A stretch of 64,000 nucleotides of DNA from Streptomyces sp. CG4. GTDB lineage: Bacteria > Actinomycetota > Actinomycetes > Streptomycetales > Streptomycetaceae. The stretch is from the NCBI RefSeq assembly GCF_041080655.1, contig NZ_CP163525.1, positions 1,922,001 through 1,986,000 on the forward strand, given 5' to 3'. Both the position numbers and the translations under genes were made by a program. Positions 44,585 through 52,187 of this stretch are shown here, in pieces. A model generated the notes under the pieces. The model was not told the DNA's origin. It worked only from the letters and a program-made list of their open reading frames with translations, and did no database searches. Positions within the stretch are counted from its first letter, which is position 1. Each line of letters starts with the position of its first letter.

Positions 44585-45769
44585 TCATAGGTGGATGGGC
44601 AGGTGGCGGGGTCCGCGAAGCATGGCGTTCTGCCGGTAGGGGGGCGGGTCCTGGGCCAGGCTTGCCGTCGCGAGACAGGGAAGCAGCGCGCCGAGCGCGG
44701 CGTAAGCCTCGACACGGGCCAAGGGGCCGCCGTAGCAGGCATGGATGCCACTGCCGAAGCCGAGGTGCTGGTTGTCCGGGCGGGCGGGGTCGAACCGATC
44801 GGGGTCGGGGAACCGCTGGGGGTCGCGGTTGCCGGAGGCGAGGGCCAGGATCACGGACGCGCCTTGGGGTATGGGCGTACCGGCGACGTCCACGTCGGCG
44901 TGCGGGATGCGCTCGCGCATGTGGACCGGGGGCTCGTAGCGCAGCAGTTCCTCCACAGCACGCGGCAGCAGCTCCGGTTCCCGGCGCAGCCGGTCCCCTT
45001 GCTCGGGCTGGCGCAGGAAGGTGAGGGCGCCGTTGGCGATCAGGTTGACCGTGGTCTCGTGTCCGGCGATGAGGAGCAGTACGGCGGTTTCCGCGAGTTC
45101 CTCCTGGGTGAGCCGCAGGGCCGGGTCCGGCTCGTTGACGAAGGCGGAGAGCATGTCGTCGCCCGGCTTGCCACGGCGCTGCTCGGCCAGGTTCAACAGG
45201 TAGCCGCCCATCTCCATCCGCGCCTGGTCGCCGGCCTTGTCCGGCTCGGTGGAGTCGTCGTCGGGCCTGACGTCGGCGGCTGCGACGATCGCGTCGGACC
45301 AGGCCCGGAAGAGCGGCTCGTCCTCGTGCGGCACGCCGAGCAGGCGGCAGATCACGGTGACGGGCAGCGGGTAGGCGAAGTCGTCGACGACGTCGATCTG
45401 CCGGCCCGCCTCGAAGGCCTCCAGCAGTTCCTTGGTGATCCGGTCGATCTCGCCGCGCATGCCGTCGACCCGGCCAGGGCTGTGCGGAGGCCCGAAAGGC
45501 CGCATGGCGAGTGTGCGCAGCCTGTGGTGCTCGGGGTCGTCGAGCCGCAGGAACGGCGGCTTGTGGGTCACCTCGCCGCGGGTGCGGGGATCGGCACTCA
45601 TCCGTGGGTCGTGGAGCAGAGCGGCGATGTGGTGGTAGGTGCCGATCAGGTAGCTGCCGTCGGCCTGCTGGACCACAGGACCGGCCTCGCGGAGTTCCGC
45701 GTACAGCGGATAGGGGTTGGGGCGGCTGGCGTAGTCGGTGATCCGTGCCAGCAAGGTCGCGGAGTCCAT
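44585..45769 (-). CDS. Cytochrome P450 (class I, soluble)
   Basis: A 394-residue bacterial P450. The I-helix has LLLIAGHETTVNLIANG, the K-helix EELLRYEPPVHMRER (ExxR as EELL-R), and the haem loop is FGSGIHACYGGPLAR with Cys345. The first 60 residues are the normal soluble N-terminus without a membrane anchor. It is third in an operon after a ferredoxin and a ferredoxin reductase, 30 nt after the reductase. The three genes form a complete class I electron chain. The substrate cannot be inferred. Confidence 0.92.
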   Translation of the reverse strand: MDSATLLARITDYASRPNPYPLYAELREAGPVVQQADGSYLIGTYHHIAALLHDPRMSADPRTRGEVTHKPPFLRLDDPEHHRLRTLAMRPFGPPHSPGRVDGMRGEIDRITKELLEAFEAGRQIDVVDDFAYPLPVTVICRLLGVPHEDEPLFRAWSDAIVAAADVRPDDDSTEPDKAGDQARMEMGGYLLNLAEQRRGKPGDDMLSAFVNEPDPALRLTQEELAETAVLLLIAGHETTVNLIANGALTFLRQPEQGDRLRREPELLPRAVEELLRYEPPVHMRERIPHADVDVAGTPIPQGASVILALASGNRDPQRFPDPDRFDPARPDNQHLGFGSGIHACYGGPLARVEAYAALGALLPCLATASLAQDPPPYRQNAMLRGPRHLPIHL

Positions 45770-45799
45770 GGTGGCTCCTCGTAGGGGGCGGGATGTGGG

Positions 45800-47155
45800 C
45801 TACACCACCGTCAGCCGGCGGTCGGGAAGGTGACCGGTGAGTGCGACGGTCGGGCCGTGGGACAGCACGGAGGGGTCCGGTACGGCGGAGGGGATCGTGA
45901 TGTCGGCGGCGATCGCACAGTCCTGTGCGCCGGGCGGGGGCGGGAAGGGAGCGGCGGTCTCGATCAGGTGTCGGTAGTAGTCGAGCGCCTTGGCCATGTC
46001 GACGGTGACGGCGGCGGTAACCCGGCCCTGGTAGCCGTAGACCATCGCGAGCCGGCGCGCCTCCAGGGAGCCCTGGGCGATGACCACGTGGTCGGAGTAG
46101 GTGGGGACGCCCACCGACTTGATGTTGAGTCCGAACTGGGTCGACCAGAAGACCGGGATGGCCAGGTGCGGGCGCTGCAGCGGCCCCGGGTTGACCATGT
46201 TGTGGGCCGCAACCGCGGCCTGCTCGACCGCGTTGCCCCAGTGTTCCAGGGACAGCATCTGGTAGCCGAACAGCGGGTGGGGGAAGCGGGAGACGTCGCC
46301 GGCCACGAAGACGTCGTCGGTGACGATCCCGTACATGTTGAAGGCCCGGCAGCCTGCGTCGCAGGCGATGCCGCGTGGGCCCGCCGCCAGCCCGGACTCC
46401 GCCAGCCACTCCACGTTGCGGATCGCGCCCAGTGCCACGACGCACACGTCCGCCTCGACGCGGCTGCCGTCGGACAGCTGCGCGCCGGTGAAGGCGCCGT
46501 TGCCGTTCAGGGCGGTGACTGTCACTCCGGTGCGCAGGTCCACGCCGTGGTTGCGCTGCATGACGGCGGCGAGCTTGGACAGGGTGCCGCCGAGCGCACC
46601 TACCAGGGGTGCGGGGCCGCGTTCGGCGACGGTCACCTCAAGGCCCAGTTCCCGGCAGGCGGAGGCGATCTCGGAGCCGGTGAAACCGCCGCCGATCACC
46701 AGGACTCGCTCTGGTCTCGCGGCCAGCCGATCGGCCAGTCCCGCGCCGTCCTCGCGCGTGCGCAGGGTGAACACCCCGTCCAGGGCGCCTTCCTCCGGGT
46801 TGGGCCAGGGCCGTGCGCGGGTTCCGGTGGCGATCAGCAGCCGGTCGTAGGGCAGCGACTCGCCGTCGGCCAGCAGTACCCGTTTCGCCAGCAGGTCCAC
46901 GCCGGTGGCACGCACGCCGAGGCGCCACTCGGCGTGCGGGTCCCGGCGCATCGGCAGCTCAAGGGTGTCCGGCGTCGCCTGCCCAAGCAGTACCTGCTTG
47001 GACAGCGGCGGCCGGTCGTAGGGCGCATGGGGCTCGTCGCCGACCACGGTCAGTGAGCCGGTGAAGCCCTCCTCGCGCAGCACCTCCGCGGCTCTCAGCC
47101 CGACCAGCGACGCGCCGACGATGACGATACGGCCGTCTTTCAGGTCACCGGGCAC
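45800..47155 (-). CDS. FAD-dependent ferredoxin reductase of the P450 operon
   Basis: A 451-residue flavoprotein of the putidaredoxin-reductase/rubredoxin-reductase type. FAD fold: IVIVGASLVGLRAAEVL; HAPYDRPPLSKQVLLG is the family hallmark; NAD fold: VLVIGGGFTGSEIASA; FVAGDVSRFPHP closes the flavin site. The C-terminal part has the reductase dimer-like domain. It moves electrons from NAD(P)H to the ferredoxin encoded upstream. Its start overlaps the ferredoxin gene by 11 nt, so translation is coupled. Confidence 0.92.
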   Translation of the reverse strand: MPGDLKDGRIVIVGASLVGLRAAEVLREEGFTGSLTVVGDEPHAPYDRPPLSKQVLLGQATPDTLELPMRRDPHAEWRLGVRATGVDLLAKRVLLADGESLPYDRLLIATGTRARPWPNPEEGALDGVFTLRTREDGAGLADRLAARPERVLVIGGGFTGSEIASACRELGLEVTVAERGPAPLVGALGGTLSKLAAVMQRNHGVDLRTGVTVTALNGNGAFTGAQLSDGSRVEADVCVVALGAIRNVEWLAESGLAAGPRGIACDAGCRAFNMYGIVTDDVFVAGDVSRFPHPLFGYQMLSLEHWGNAVEQAAVAAHNMVNPGPLQRPHLAIPVFWSTQFGLNIKSVGVPTYSDHVVIAQGSLEARRLAMVYGYQGRVTAAVTVDMAKALDYYRHLIETAAPFPPPPGAQDCAIAADITIPSAVPDPSVLSHGPTVALTGHLPDRRLTVV

Positions 47156-47354
47156 CGGTGCTCACCTCTTCCCCGAGGAGGATCGCCTGCACCGGGCACG
47201 CCGCCGCGGCCTGGCGTACCCGCTCCACCTGGTCGTCCGGGACGGCAGTGGCGTACAGCAGCCCCTCCTCCCCGTGCAGCTCGAACACCTCCGGGGCGAG
47301 GAACACGCACTGTGCATAGCCCTGGCAGCGTGTGAGGTCGACAACGGTCCGCAT
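47145..47354 (-). CDS. P450-type ferredoxin with Cys-x5-Cys cluster motif
   Basis: A 69-residue ferredoxin. The cluster motif is RCQGYAQC followed by AAACPVQAI, three cysteines in the pattern of single-cluster [3Fe-4S] or three-Cys [4Fe-4S] ferredoxins that serve P450s. The position that would hold a fourth ligand (CxxCxxC) is Tyr (CQGYAQC). The ATG at 47354 gives the standard N-terminus (RTVVDLTRCQ). It is the first gene of the ferredoxin-reductase-P450 operon and overlaps the reductase by 11 nt. Confidence 0.9.
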   Translation of the reverse strand: MRTVVDLTRCQGYAQCVFLAPEVFELHGEEGLLYATAVPDDQVERVRQAAAACPVQAILLGEEVSTGAR

Positions 47355-47603
47355 CTCCACCACTTCTTCCTCCGTTGCCACACCCCCCTCATCTCCAGCA
47401 TGGGGCCAGACCCGGGTGCCTGCATGCCTTGTGATCGAGAGCTGGGATTCGGGCCAGCACGATGAGAGAGAAATGGACGAACTCCCGGGAACCACCTTCC
47501 AGTTGCTCGTCAGCGTTCAGCGGTGACACCTCACCGAAGCAGTGGTGCACCCTGCGGTCAGCTCGTCCGGGTGACCCGAGTCACTGTCACCGCCCCACCA
47601 TTT

Positions 47604-47618
47604 CCATACGACGTATGG
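47604..47618. promoter_or_regulatory. TetR-type operator, site 1 (secreted protein gene)
   Basis: CCATAC-GAC-GTATGG is a perfect 6-3-6 palindrome. It is the same motif as the four sites between the TetR gene at 51283-51984 and the CYP102 gene, and lies about 120 nt upstream of the secreted protein start. Confidence 0.72.
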
Positions 47619-47635
47619 TTATCCTGGCAGGGCGA

Positions 47636-47654
47636 TTCCATACATCGCATGGAA
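47636..47654. promoter_or_regulatory. TetR-type operator, site 2 (secreted protein gene)
   Basis: TTCCATAC-ATC-GCATGGAA is the same motif with one changed base in the core and extended TT/AA flanks. Its centre is 34 bp from site 1, one helical turn more than the 23-bp spacing seen at the TetR/CYP102 promoter pairs. Confidence 0.68.
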
Positions 47655-47738
47655 CTGCTGACCGGACAACGCCAGGCGCATCACATCGCCTGCAAAAGCA
47701 GCCGTTGCTGCAGATCGCACCAACCGGAAGGAAAGATC

Positions 47739-48179
47739 ATGAAGAAGCTCACGAGGCGGATTGCTGTCGCTGTTTCCTCCGTGGCGGTCGCGGGTGTCGC
47801 CGTTGTCGGTGCCGGGGGCACCGCTTCGGCCGCGACCACCTCCCCCGTGCACGTCCAGCGGCCGGCCGTCGGCGTCAACGCCGCCGACTACCGTTGGGAC
47901 CACGGCGTCGGCTACCTGATCGAGCAGGGCTATTGCTGGGACGCAAATCGTGGCTGGCACCACGACGACCGTGTCACCGACTCGTCCTGGCACAGCCGCG
48001 ACGGTCGCTGCTACCGCTGGGACGACGAGGGGCGCGGGTGGAAGTCCGACAGGTCGTACCGGCACAACTGGAACCGCTACGAGCGCGACGGCCGGGACCG
48101 GGACCACCACGACCAGTACCACGGCGACCGGGACTACCTCGGCTGGGACCACTACGACCGGAACCACGGCGAACGGTGA
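47739..48179 (+). CDS. Small secreted Asp/His/Arg/Tyr/Trp-rich protein
   Basis: A 146-residue exported protein I cannot assign. Residues 1-32 are a signal peptide (KKLTRRIAVAVSSVAVAGVA, then GTASAATT). The mature part has two cysteines (GYCWDANRGWHHDDR and GRCYRWDDEGRGW), repeated W-D/R motifs and a C-terminal run of D, H, R, Y (DRDHHDQYHGDRDYLG). The composition suggests metal binding or surface interaction, without proof. AAGGAAAG is well placed before the ATG. Two operators identical in kind to those of the CYP102 promoter lie upstream. A hairpin follows. Confidence 0.75.
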   Translation: MKKLTRRIAVAVSSVAVAGVAVVGAGGTASAATTSPVHVQRPAVGVNAADYRWDHGVGYLIEQGYCWDANRGWHHDDRVTDSSWHSRDGRCYRWDDEGRGWKSDRSYRHNWNRYERDGRDRDHHDQYHGDRDYLGWDHYDRNHGER

Positions 48180-48252
48180 GACAGGTACTGCTTGTGCCCA
48201 CATGGGCCGAAGCCGTACCCCTCGCTCTGATGCCTGCCGGCGGCAGGGATGC

Positions 48253-48277
48253 GACCGCTGGTCAAGGATCAGCGGTC
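48253..48277 (+). terminator. Hairpin terminator of the secreted protein gene
   Basis: GACCGCTG at 48253-48260 pairs perfectly with CAGCGGTC at 48270-48277, with a 9-nt loop. It lies 73 nt past the stop. The rest of the 48180-48513 gap holds nothing I can identify. Confidence 0.65.
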
Positions 48278-48513
48278 CCCTGGCCGCCGCCCGGGCGGGC
48301 GATTGAGTGAGGGCCTGCTCCTCTTGAACCTGCCTGCGGACACCCCGGGTCGCAGGCACGCGCCGCCACGCTGCCGCGCCGCCACGAATCGCACGGTCCG
48401 CCGATGCCGACCGGCGCCCGAGCCCTGCTACAACGCCTCTTCCTCCGATGCCTTTTCGCTGCCGCAAGCGGCAGGACGCAGCCGAGGCAGGGGATGCCTT
48501 GGAGTGCATACCG

Positions 48514-48933
48514 ATGGAGTCTTTGAGGGCCGTGGTTCAAGGACTGACCGCGCAGCTCGTCGTCTCGCGCACCTACTCGCTCCCCCTGTGTATGCGTCTG
48601 CGGTACGAGCCCGACGATCCCTATATCGTCCGTGCCGCCTTCTTCCCCCACAGCGACGAGCCGGTCGAATGGGTCCTGGGGCGTGATCTTCTGACCGATG
48701 GCCTGAAAGGTTCCGCAGGTCATGGGGACGTCCGGATCTGGTCGGCCGTCGGCCGTGGCGACCAGGCGATGTACATCGCTCTCGGGTCTCGCGCGGGCAC
48801 CGCCCTGCTCGAGGTTCCCGTGCAGGACGTCAAGGCATTCCTGGAGCGCACGGAGGCTCTGGTGCCACGGGGCACCGAGGCCGGACGCATCGACTGGGAT
48901 GTCGAACTGGCGCACCTGCTCTCGCAAAGCTGA
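48514..48933 (+). CDS. SsgA-like protein (SALP family)
   Basis: A 139-residue SsgA/SsgB-family protein, found only in sporulating actinomycetes, where family members position septa and the Z-ring or help spore-wall maturation. The core is LRAVVQGLTAQLVVSRTYSL, LRYEPDDPYIVRAAFFPHSD, VEWVLGRDLLTDGL and VPVQDVKAFLERTEALVPRG, all typical. The ATG at 48514 gives normal family length; an upstream ATG at 48448 would add an atypical basic tail. It is not SsgB by context, and the paralogue cannot be named. It is close to a NIPSNAP-family gene. Confidence 0.9.
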   Translation: MESLRAVVQGLTAQLVVSRTYSLPLCMRLRYEPDDPYIVRAAFFPHSDEPVEWVLGRDLLTDGLKGSAGHGDVRIWSAVGRGDQAMYIALGSRAGTALLEVPVQDVKAFLERTEALVPRGTEAGRIDWDVELAHLLSQS

Positions 48934-48975
48934 CCACTGGCTATCCATGCTCATGCAGAAAAGGAACGAGTGTCC

Positions 48976-49305
48976 ATGTCCCAGTACCAGCTCCGTGTCT
49001 ACACGCTGTGCAGCCCTGAGGCGCTCGTCGCCTACGAGAACATCTGGTCCAAGCACATCCCCGGTATGGCGAAGTACCGGATCACCACGCACGGCATCTG
49101 GACGGTGCCCGCGGCTTTCGGAAGTGAGCCGCCCAAGCTGTACGCCCTCGTCTCCTACAGGGACGGCGACGACGTGCAGGAACGGCTGCTGGCGTACCTG
49201 GCCGGCCCGGAGTTCAGCGCCGACATGGAGGGCTTCGACCTCGGCCAGATCGTCGGTGTCACCGAGACCGCGCTGATGCCCACCTCCGACTCACCCTTGC
49301 GCTGA
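48976..49305 (+). CDS. NIPSNAP-family protein
   Basis: A 109-residue dimeric alpha-beta-barrel-type protein of the NIPSNAP family (YQLRVYTLCSPEALVAYENIW, ITTHGIWTVPAAFG, VSYRDGDDVQERLLAYLAGPEF). Bacterial members often serve small-molecule or monooxygenase-like roles. The ATG at 48976 is used; a GTG 6 nt upstream is also in frame. It lies 42 nt downstream of the SsgA-like gene and may be co-transcribed. Confidence 0.84.
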   Translation: MSQYQLRVYTLCSPEALVAYENIWSKHIPGMAKYRITTHGIWTVPAAFGSEPPKLYALVSYRDGDDVQERLLAYLAGPEFSADMEGFDLGQIVGVTETALMPTSDSPLR

Positions 49306-49360
49306 CGGTTCCGGCGCGACCGGCGCTTCGGCCATAGGGGCCATGGTCGAACAGCTCTTG

Positions 49361-50524
49361 TCACGGGGAGGATTCCCCGGCGCGGGACATGAGGTGCGGC
49401 CGGTGCAGATGACGCGAGGGGGTGCGTTCGATGATCAGGAAGGCGGCGTCGTCGGTGAGTCGCCCTCCGGTGTGCGCGAGCAGGTCACGGTGAATGTGGT
49501 GCAGCAGCGCGTCGGGGTTTGAAGGGGGGAAGGCGGCGACTCGCTCGGCAAGCGGATAGAAGGCTCCAGCCGGTGAGCGTGCTTCGATCACGCCGTCGGT
49601 GTAGAGCAGCAGCATGTCACCCGGTTCCAAGGTGAAGGGGTCGGTGCTGTCCTTGCGGATGCAGAGGGCGCACAGGCCCAAGGGGGGCGCGGGCCGGCGG
49701 GAGTACAGGACGGTCACCTGGTCTCCACGGACCAGCAGCGGCGGCGGATGGCCGCAGTTGAGCATCTCGGCCTGCGGGCCCTGATCGGGGATGTCGACCA
49801 TGATGGCGGTGATGAAGTGCTCGTCGACGTCATGCGCGGTATCGGCGACCTCCTCCAGATTCCGGCAGACGCTGTCTTCGACTGCGGTGACGAGTTCGGG
49901 CAGGGAGGCGTACCGGTGAGCGCCCTCACGGAACGCGCCCATCACCACCGACGCCTCGCCGATGGAGGCCAGCCCATGGCCTCGTACGTCGCCGATGAGT
50001 ACCCGGGTGCAGGGGTGATCGGCGCGGGCCACCGCCAACAGGTCGCCCCCGATCTGGGCCTCCTCCTCAGCGGCCAGATACAGCCAGGCCACCCGCAATG
50101 GTCCGATGCGGCGGGGTGGAGGCCGCAGCAGAATCCACTGGGCCGTCTCGGCCACCGACCGCACCCGGCTCAGCTCCCGGGCACGCCGCTCCCGCACGTA
50201 GGTGATGAAGACCACCAGAGCCGACAGCACGGCCAGGGCGATGAGCTGCGCCACGTGGTTGGTCGTGGTCAGCCCGCCGTGGAAGACCGAGATGATCACC
50301 AGGGCTGCCTGCGCCAGAGCCCCGACCAGGGCGGTCAGCCGTGGACCGGCGAAGGAGGCGGTCAGAGTCGGCGCGATGACCAGCAACGGGCCCAGATGAA
50401 CACTGGTGCCGATGCCGATGTCGGTCACCGTGATGGCAACGATCAGTGCGAGCGCGATCACCAGCAGCCCGCCCCCCGCGCGCTGCTCCAGGAGGCGGTC
50501 TCCCGATAGACCTCTCGCACCCAT
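49361..50524 (-). CDS. Membrane PP2C-type (SpoIIE) phosphatase
   Basis: A 387-residue protein. Residues 20-110 hold about four membrane helices (GGLLVIALALIVAITVTDIG type). The cytosolic part is a SpoIIE/PP2C phosphatase: GGDLLAVARADHPCTRVLIGD and GHGLASIGEASVVMGAFR hold metal-binding Asp, NCGHPPPLLVRGD and LLLYTDGVIEARSPAG follow, and GRLTDDAAFLII the last Asp. It should dephosphorylate an anti-sigma-factor antagonist, as Streptomyces relatives do; none is encoded nearby. It is convergent with the NIPSNAP gene. Confidence 0.88.
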   Translation of the reverse strand: MGARGLSGDRLLEQRAGGGLLVIALALIVAITVTDIGIGTSVHLGPLLVIAPTLTASFAGPRLTALVGALAQAALVIISVFHGGLTTTNHVAQLIALAVLSALVVFITYVRERRARELSRVRSVAETAQWILLRPPPRRIGPLRVAWLYLAAEEEAQIGGDLLAVARADHPCTRVLIGDVRGHGLASIGEASVVMGAFREGAHRYASLPELVTAVEDSVCRNLEEVADTAHDVDEHFITAIMVDIPDQGPQAEMLNCGHPPPLLVRGDQVTVLYSRRPAPPLGLCALCIRKDSTDPFTLEPGDMLLLYTDGVIEARSPAGAFYPLAERVAAFPPSNPDALLHHIHRDLLAHTGGRLTDDAAFLIIERTPSRHLHRPHLMSRAGESSP

Positions 50525-50645
50525 ACGCCCTTTTTACGCCCTCTCCGGCCGTACATGCCCCTGCGTCGGTTCCTGTCGAGGTCGGTACGGCTTGCGGTGT
50601 TGCATGTGAGCGCGGACGGGAGCACTCACCCATTACCGCTGGTTG

Positions 50646-50874
50646 CTAGCCCAGGTCGGCGGAGCAACTGGTTCCAGGCGGTGCCGCCGAGGTCCGAGCG
50701 ACAGTGAAAGCTTTCGCCCGCTCGGGCGGATCGGTGAAGGTGGTCATCAGGACCGACAGGGCCGACGGGGCCGCCGAGCAGCAGCAGACTGCCGAAAGCC
50801 AGCGCATAGGCGGTGACCACCCACTGCCGGTCGGTCTCGGCGCCGCAAGCAGCGACGGTGGCGTTCTGGGACAT
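50646..50874 (-). pseudogene. Remnant of a DHA2-type MFS transporter
   Basis: In one frame the minus strand reads DRQWVVTAYALAFGSLLLLGG, the end of helix 1 to helix 2 of a drug:H+ antiporter. Then in another frame it reads ALSVLMTTFTDPPERAKAFTV, the loop-4/helix-5 region of the same family. The joining segment (helices 2-4) is missing and the rest of the transporter is absent. It is a decayed fragment joined by deletion with a frame change. Confidence 0.65.
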
Positions 50875-50948
50875 GGAGGCAGCCCTCCGGACAGCAAATG
50901 AGGGATGGAGGAAGAGAGAAAAGAACGGATCGAGAGATCGGGTAGGTC

Positions 50949-51125
50949 TCATCCGGTACGGGGCGACACTTCGCGCTCACGGGCGGGAGCACTCGGCGGC
51001 GTAGCCGCCTCGGTGAACGGACAACGCCGGTGATTCAGCTCGACGAGGCCGACGGTCTCCTGCTTCAGGAGGGAGACCAGGAACAAGCCAACGACCATGG
51101 TCATTGCGCGGTTCAGCGTCGGCAT
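50949..51125 (-). CDS. Short open frame, hypothetical
   Basis: A 58-codon frame (start ATG 51125) translating to one hydrophobic stretch (AMTMVVGLFLVSLLKQE) and a polar tail. It has no convincing ribosome site and no recognisable family. It stands next to a transporter remnant and may be debris. It is listed so the reader knows what fills this gap. Confidence 0.25.
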   Translation of the reverse strand: MPTLNRAMTMVVGLFLVSLLKQETVGLVELNHRRCPFTEAATPPSAPAREREVSPRTG

Positions 51126-51282
51126 ACGGCTGCCGTGTAGAGGCTGGATGTGGAACCACCCCGCCCGGGCGGTCTCACCCGATGTGACGGGGTGGCTCCC
51201 GTGTGTCGCAGTCTGAGATCGCCCGACGGCAGGCGCGCCGCAGGCGCCAGCGCTTGGGGCGCAGTGTCTCAGGCTGACTGGC

Positions 51283-51984
51283 TCAATGGCCGGCGCGCCG
51301 GCCGTCACGACCGGTGGTGAGGCGGCTTTCCAGGCCCGTGATCAGCGTGTCCATCACGAGGCGGAACATGCGGTCCTGGTCAGGGCCTTCAGGGGCCGCA
51401 CTGGTAGAGCCAGGGTCTGCGTCCGCGGCCTCGTCTTCGACGGCTTCAGGGCCGTGGGGCTTGAGGGTCGACCACTGCTGGAGAGCGCCGTTGAGTTCCG
51501 CGGTGAGGACACCGATGACGACGGCGACCATCAGCGCGGCGATCTCCGAGACCTCTGACTGCGGCACACCGGCAGCGGCCACGATGGCGGTGAGGGCGGT
51601 CCAGAACGGGTCGTCGGGCTGGATGAAGTCCGGCTGGTGGCTGAACGAGTACGCCAGCAGCTTGGGGTGACGGTGCGCCAGGGTCCGGAAGTCCGTGGCG
51701 AGCAGACGGATCCGCTCCTGCCAGGGAGCGTCCTCCAGGGTCACGGTGCGGAACTGCGCTCCGACCATTCTCGTCACGCCGCGCAGCACGGCTTCCTTGT
51801 TCGGCACGTGGTGGTACAGCGACATCGGGTTCGCGTCGAGCGCGGTGGCGAGTTTGCGCATGGTGAGCGCCTCGACCCCGTCCTCGTCGATGAGCCGCAG
51901 GGCGGCGGCATAGATCCCGGCCTCCGTCAGAGGCACGTCTCTCTTCCTCGTTCCCCGCGGGGGACGTCTCACCTGCTTTTCCAT
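51283..51984 (-). CDS. TetR-family repressor, divergent from CYP102
   Basis: A 233-residue TetR regulator. After a basic leader, the HTH is LTMRKLATALDANPMSLYHHVPNKEAVLRG (about residues 45-75, written as two motifs), followed by a TetR_C-type ligand domain. The ATG at 51984 sits inside operator site 3. A -10-like TACCAT at 51997-51992 would start transcription at or next to that ATG, so the mRNA is probably leaderless; no ribosome site is visible. It is divergent from the CYP102 gene, and palindromic sites cover both promoters, so it likely represses itself and CYP102. The ligand is unknown (a fatty acid or xenobiotic by analogy with BM3R1). Confidence 0.88.
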   Translation of the reverse strand: MEKQVRRPPRGTRKRDVPLTEAGIYAAALRLIDEDGVEALTMRKLATALDANPMSLYHHVPNKEAVLRGVTRMVGAQFRTVTLEDAPWQERIRLLATDFRTLAHRHPKLLAYSFSHQPDFIQPDDPFWTALTAIVAAAGVPQSEVSEIAALMVAVVIGVLTAELNGALQQWSTLKPHGPEAVEDEAADADPGSTSAAPEGPDQDRMFRLVMDTLITGLESRLTTGRDGRRAGH

Positions 51985-51995
51985 ACCTCGTATGG
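51981..51995. promoter_or_regulatory. Operator site 3 (TetR promoter)
   Basis: CCATAC-CTC-GTATGG, a perfect 6-3-6 palindrome. It contains the TetR start codon and overlaps the predicted -10 box (TACCAT on the minus strand, 51997-51992). Confidence 0.78.
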
Positions 51996-52003
51996 TACCA
52001 GTT

Positions 52004-52018
52004 CCGTACACGGTACGG
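52004..52018. promoter_or_regulatory. Operator site 4 (TetR promoter)
   Basis: CCGTAC-ACG-GTACGG with TT/AA flanks, a variant of the same palindrome. Its centre is 23 bp from site 3. It overlaps the -35 region expected for the leftward TetR promoter. Confidence 0.72.
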
Positions 52019-52056
52019 AAATGAGCTTCACCACAGCCTCACCTGGGCTCCCGGGG

Positions 52057-52086
52057 TTGCGCCCCACTTTCCATACCTCGTATGGT
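52057..52086 (+). promoter_or_regulatory. Predicted CYP102 promoter
   Basis: TTGCGC at 52057-52062 and TATGGT at 52081-52086 are 18 nt apart, a fair match to housekeeping promoters. The -10 box lies inside operator site 5, so binding there would block transcription. The predicted start near 52093 lies at site 6. Confidence 0.5.
52071..52085. promoter_or_regulatory. Operator site 5 (CYP102 promoter)
   Basis: CCATAC-CTC-GTATGG, identical in all 15 bases to site 3. It lies 103 nt upstream of the CYP102 ATG and overlaps the -10 box. Confidence 0.78.
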
Positions 52087-52093
52087 TCAAATT

Positions 52094-52108
52094 CCATACG
52101 GCGTATGT
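52094..52108. promoter_or_regulatory. Operator site 6 (CYP102 promoter)
   Basis: CCATAC-GGC-GTATGT, one base off the perfect palindrome. The centre-to-centre distance to site 5 is 23 bp, the same as between sites 3 and 4. A further half-site, CCGTAC, starts at 52111. Confidence 0.7.
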
Positions 52109-52187
52109 TTCCGTACGGCGCCACGGCATCGACCTACGCAGCGCGCCCTTGCCCATCCCCCTCCACCCCTCCGCAGAGGAGCAAGAC

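Larger units (their letters stand above)
47355..47738. other. 384-nt divergent intergenic region with operators
   Basis: Between the ferredoxin operon (leftward) and a secreted protein gene (rightward). It contains two CCATAC-type palindromes (listed separately) near 47604-47654. CGGTGA-CACC-TCACCG at 47521-47536 and GGTGAC-N10-GTCACC at 47570-47591 are further inverted repeats of unknown meaning. GGAAGGAAAGATC before 47739 is the ribosome site of the secreted protein. No coding sequence is convincing here. Confidence 0.6.

Noticed and set aside
44585..47354. P450 operon as part of an antibiotic biosynthetic cluster
   Set aside because: No polyketide, peptide, terpene or other scaffold genes are near; a P450 with its redox partners alone is not evidence of a cluster.
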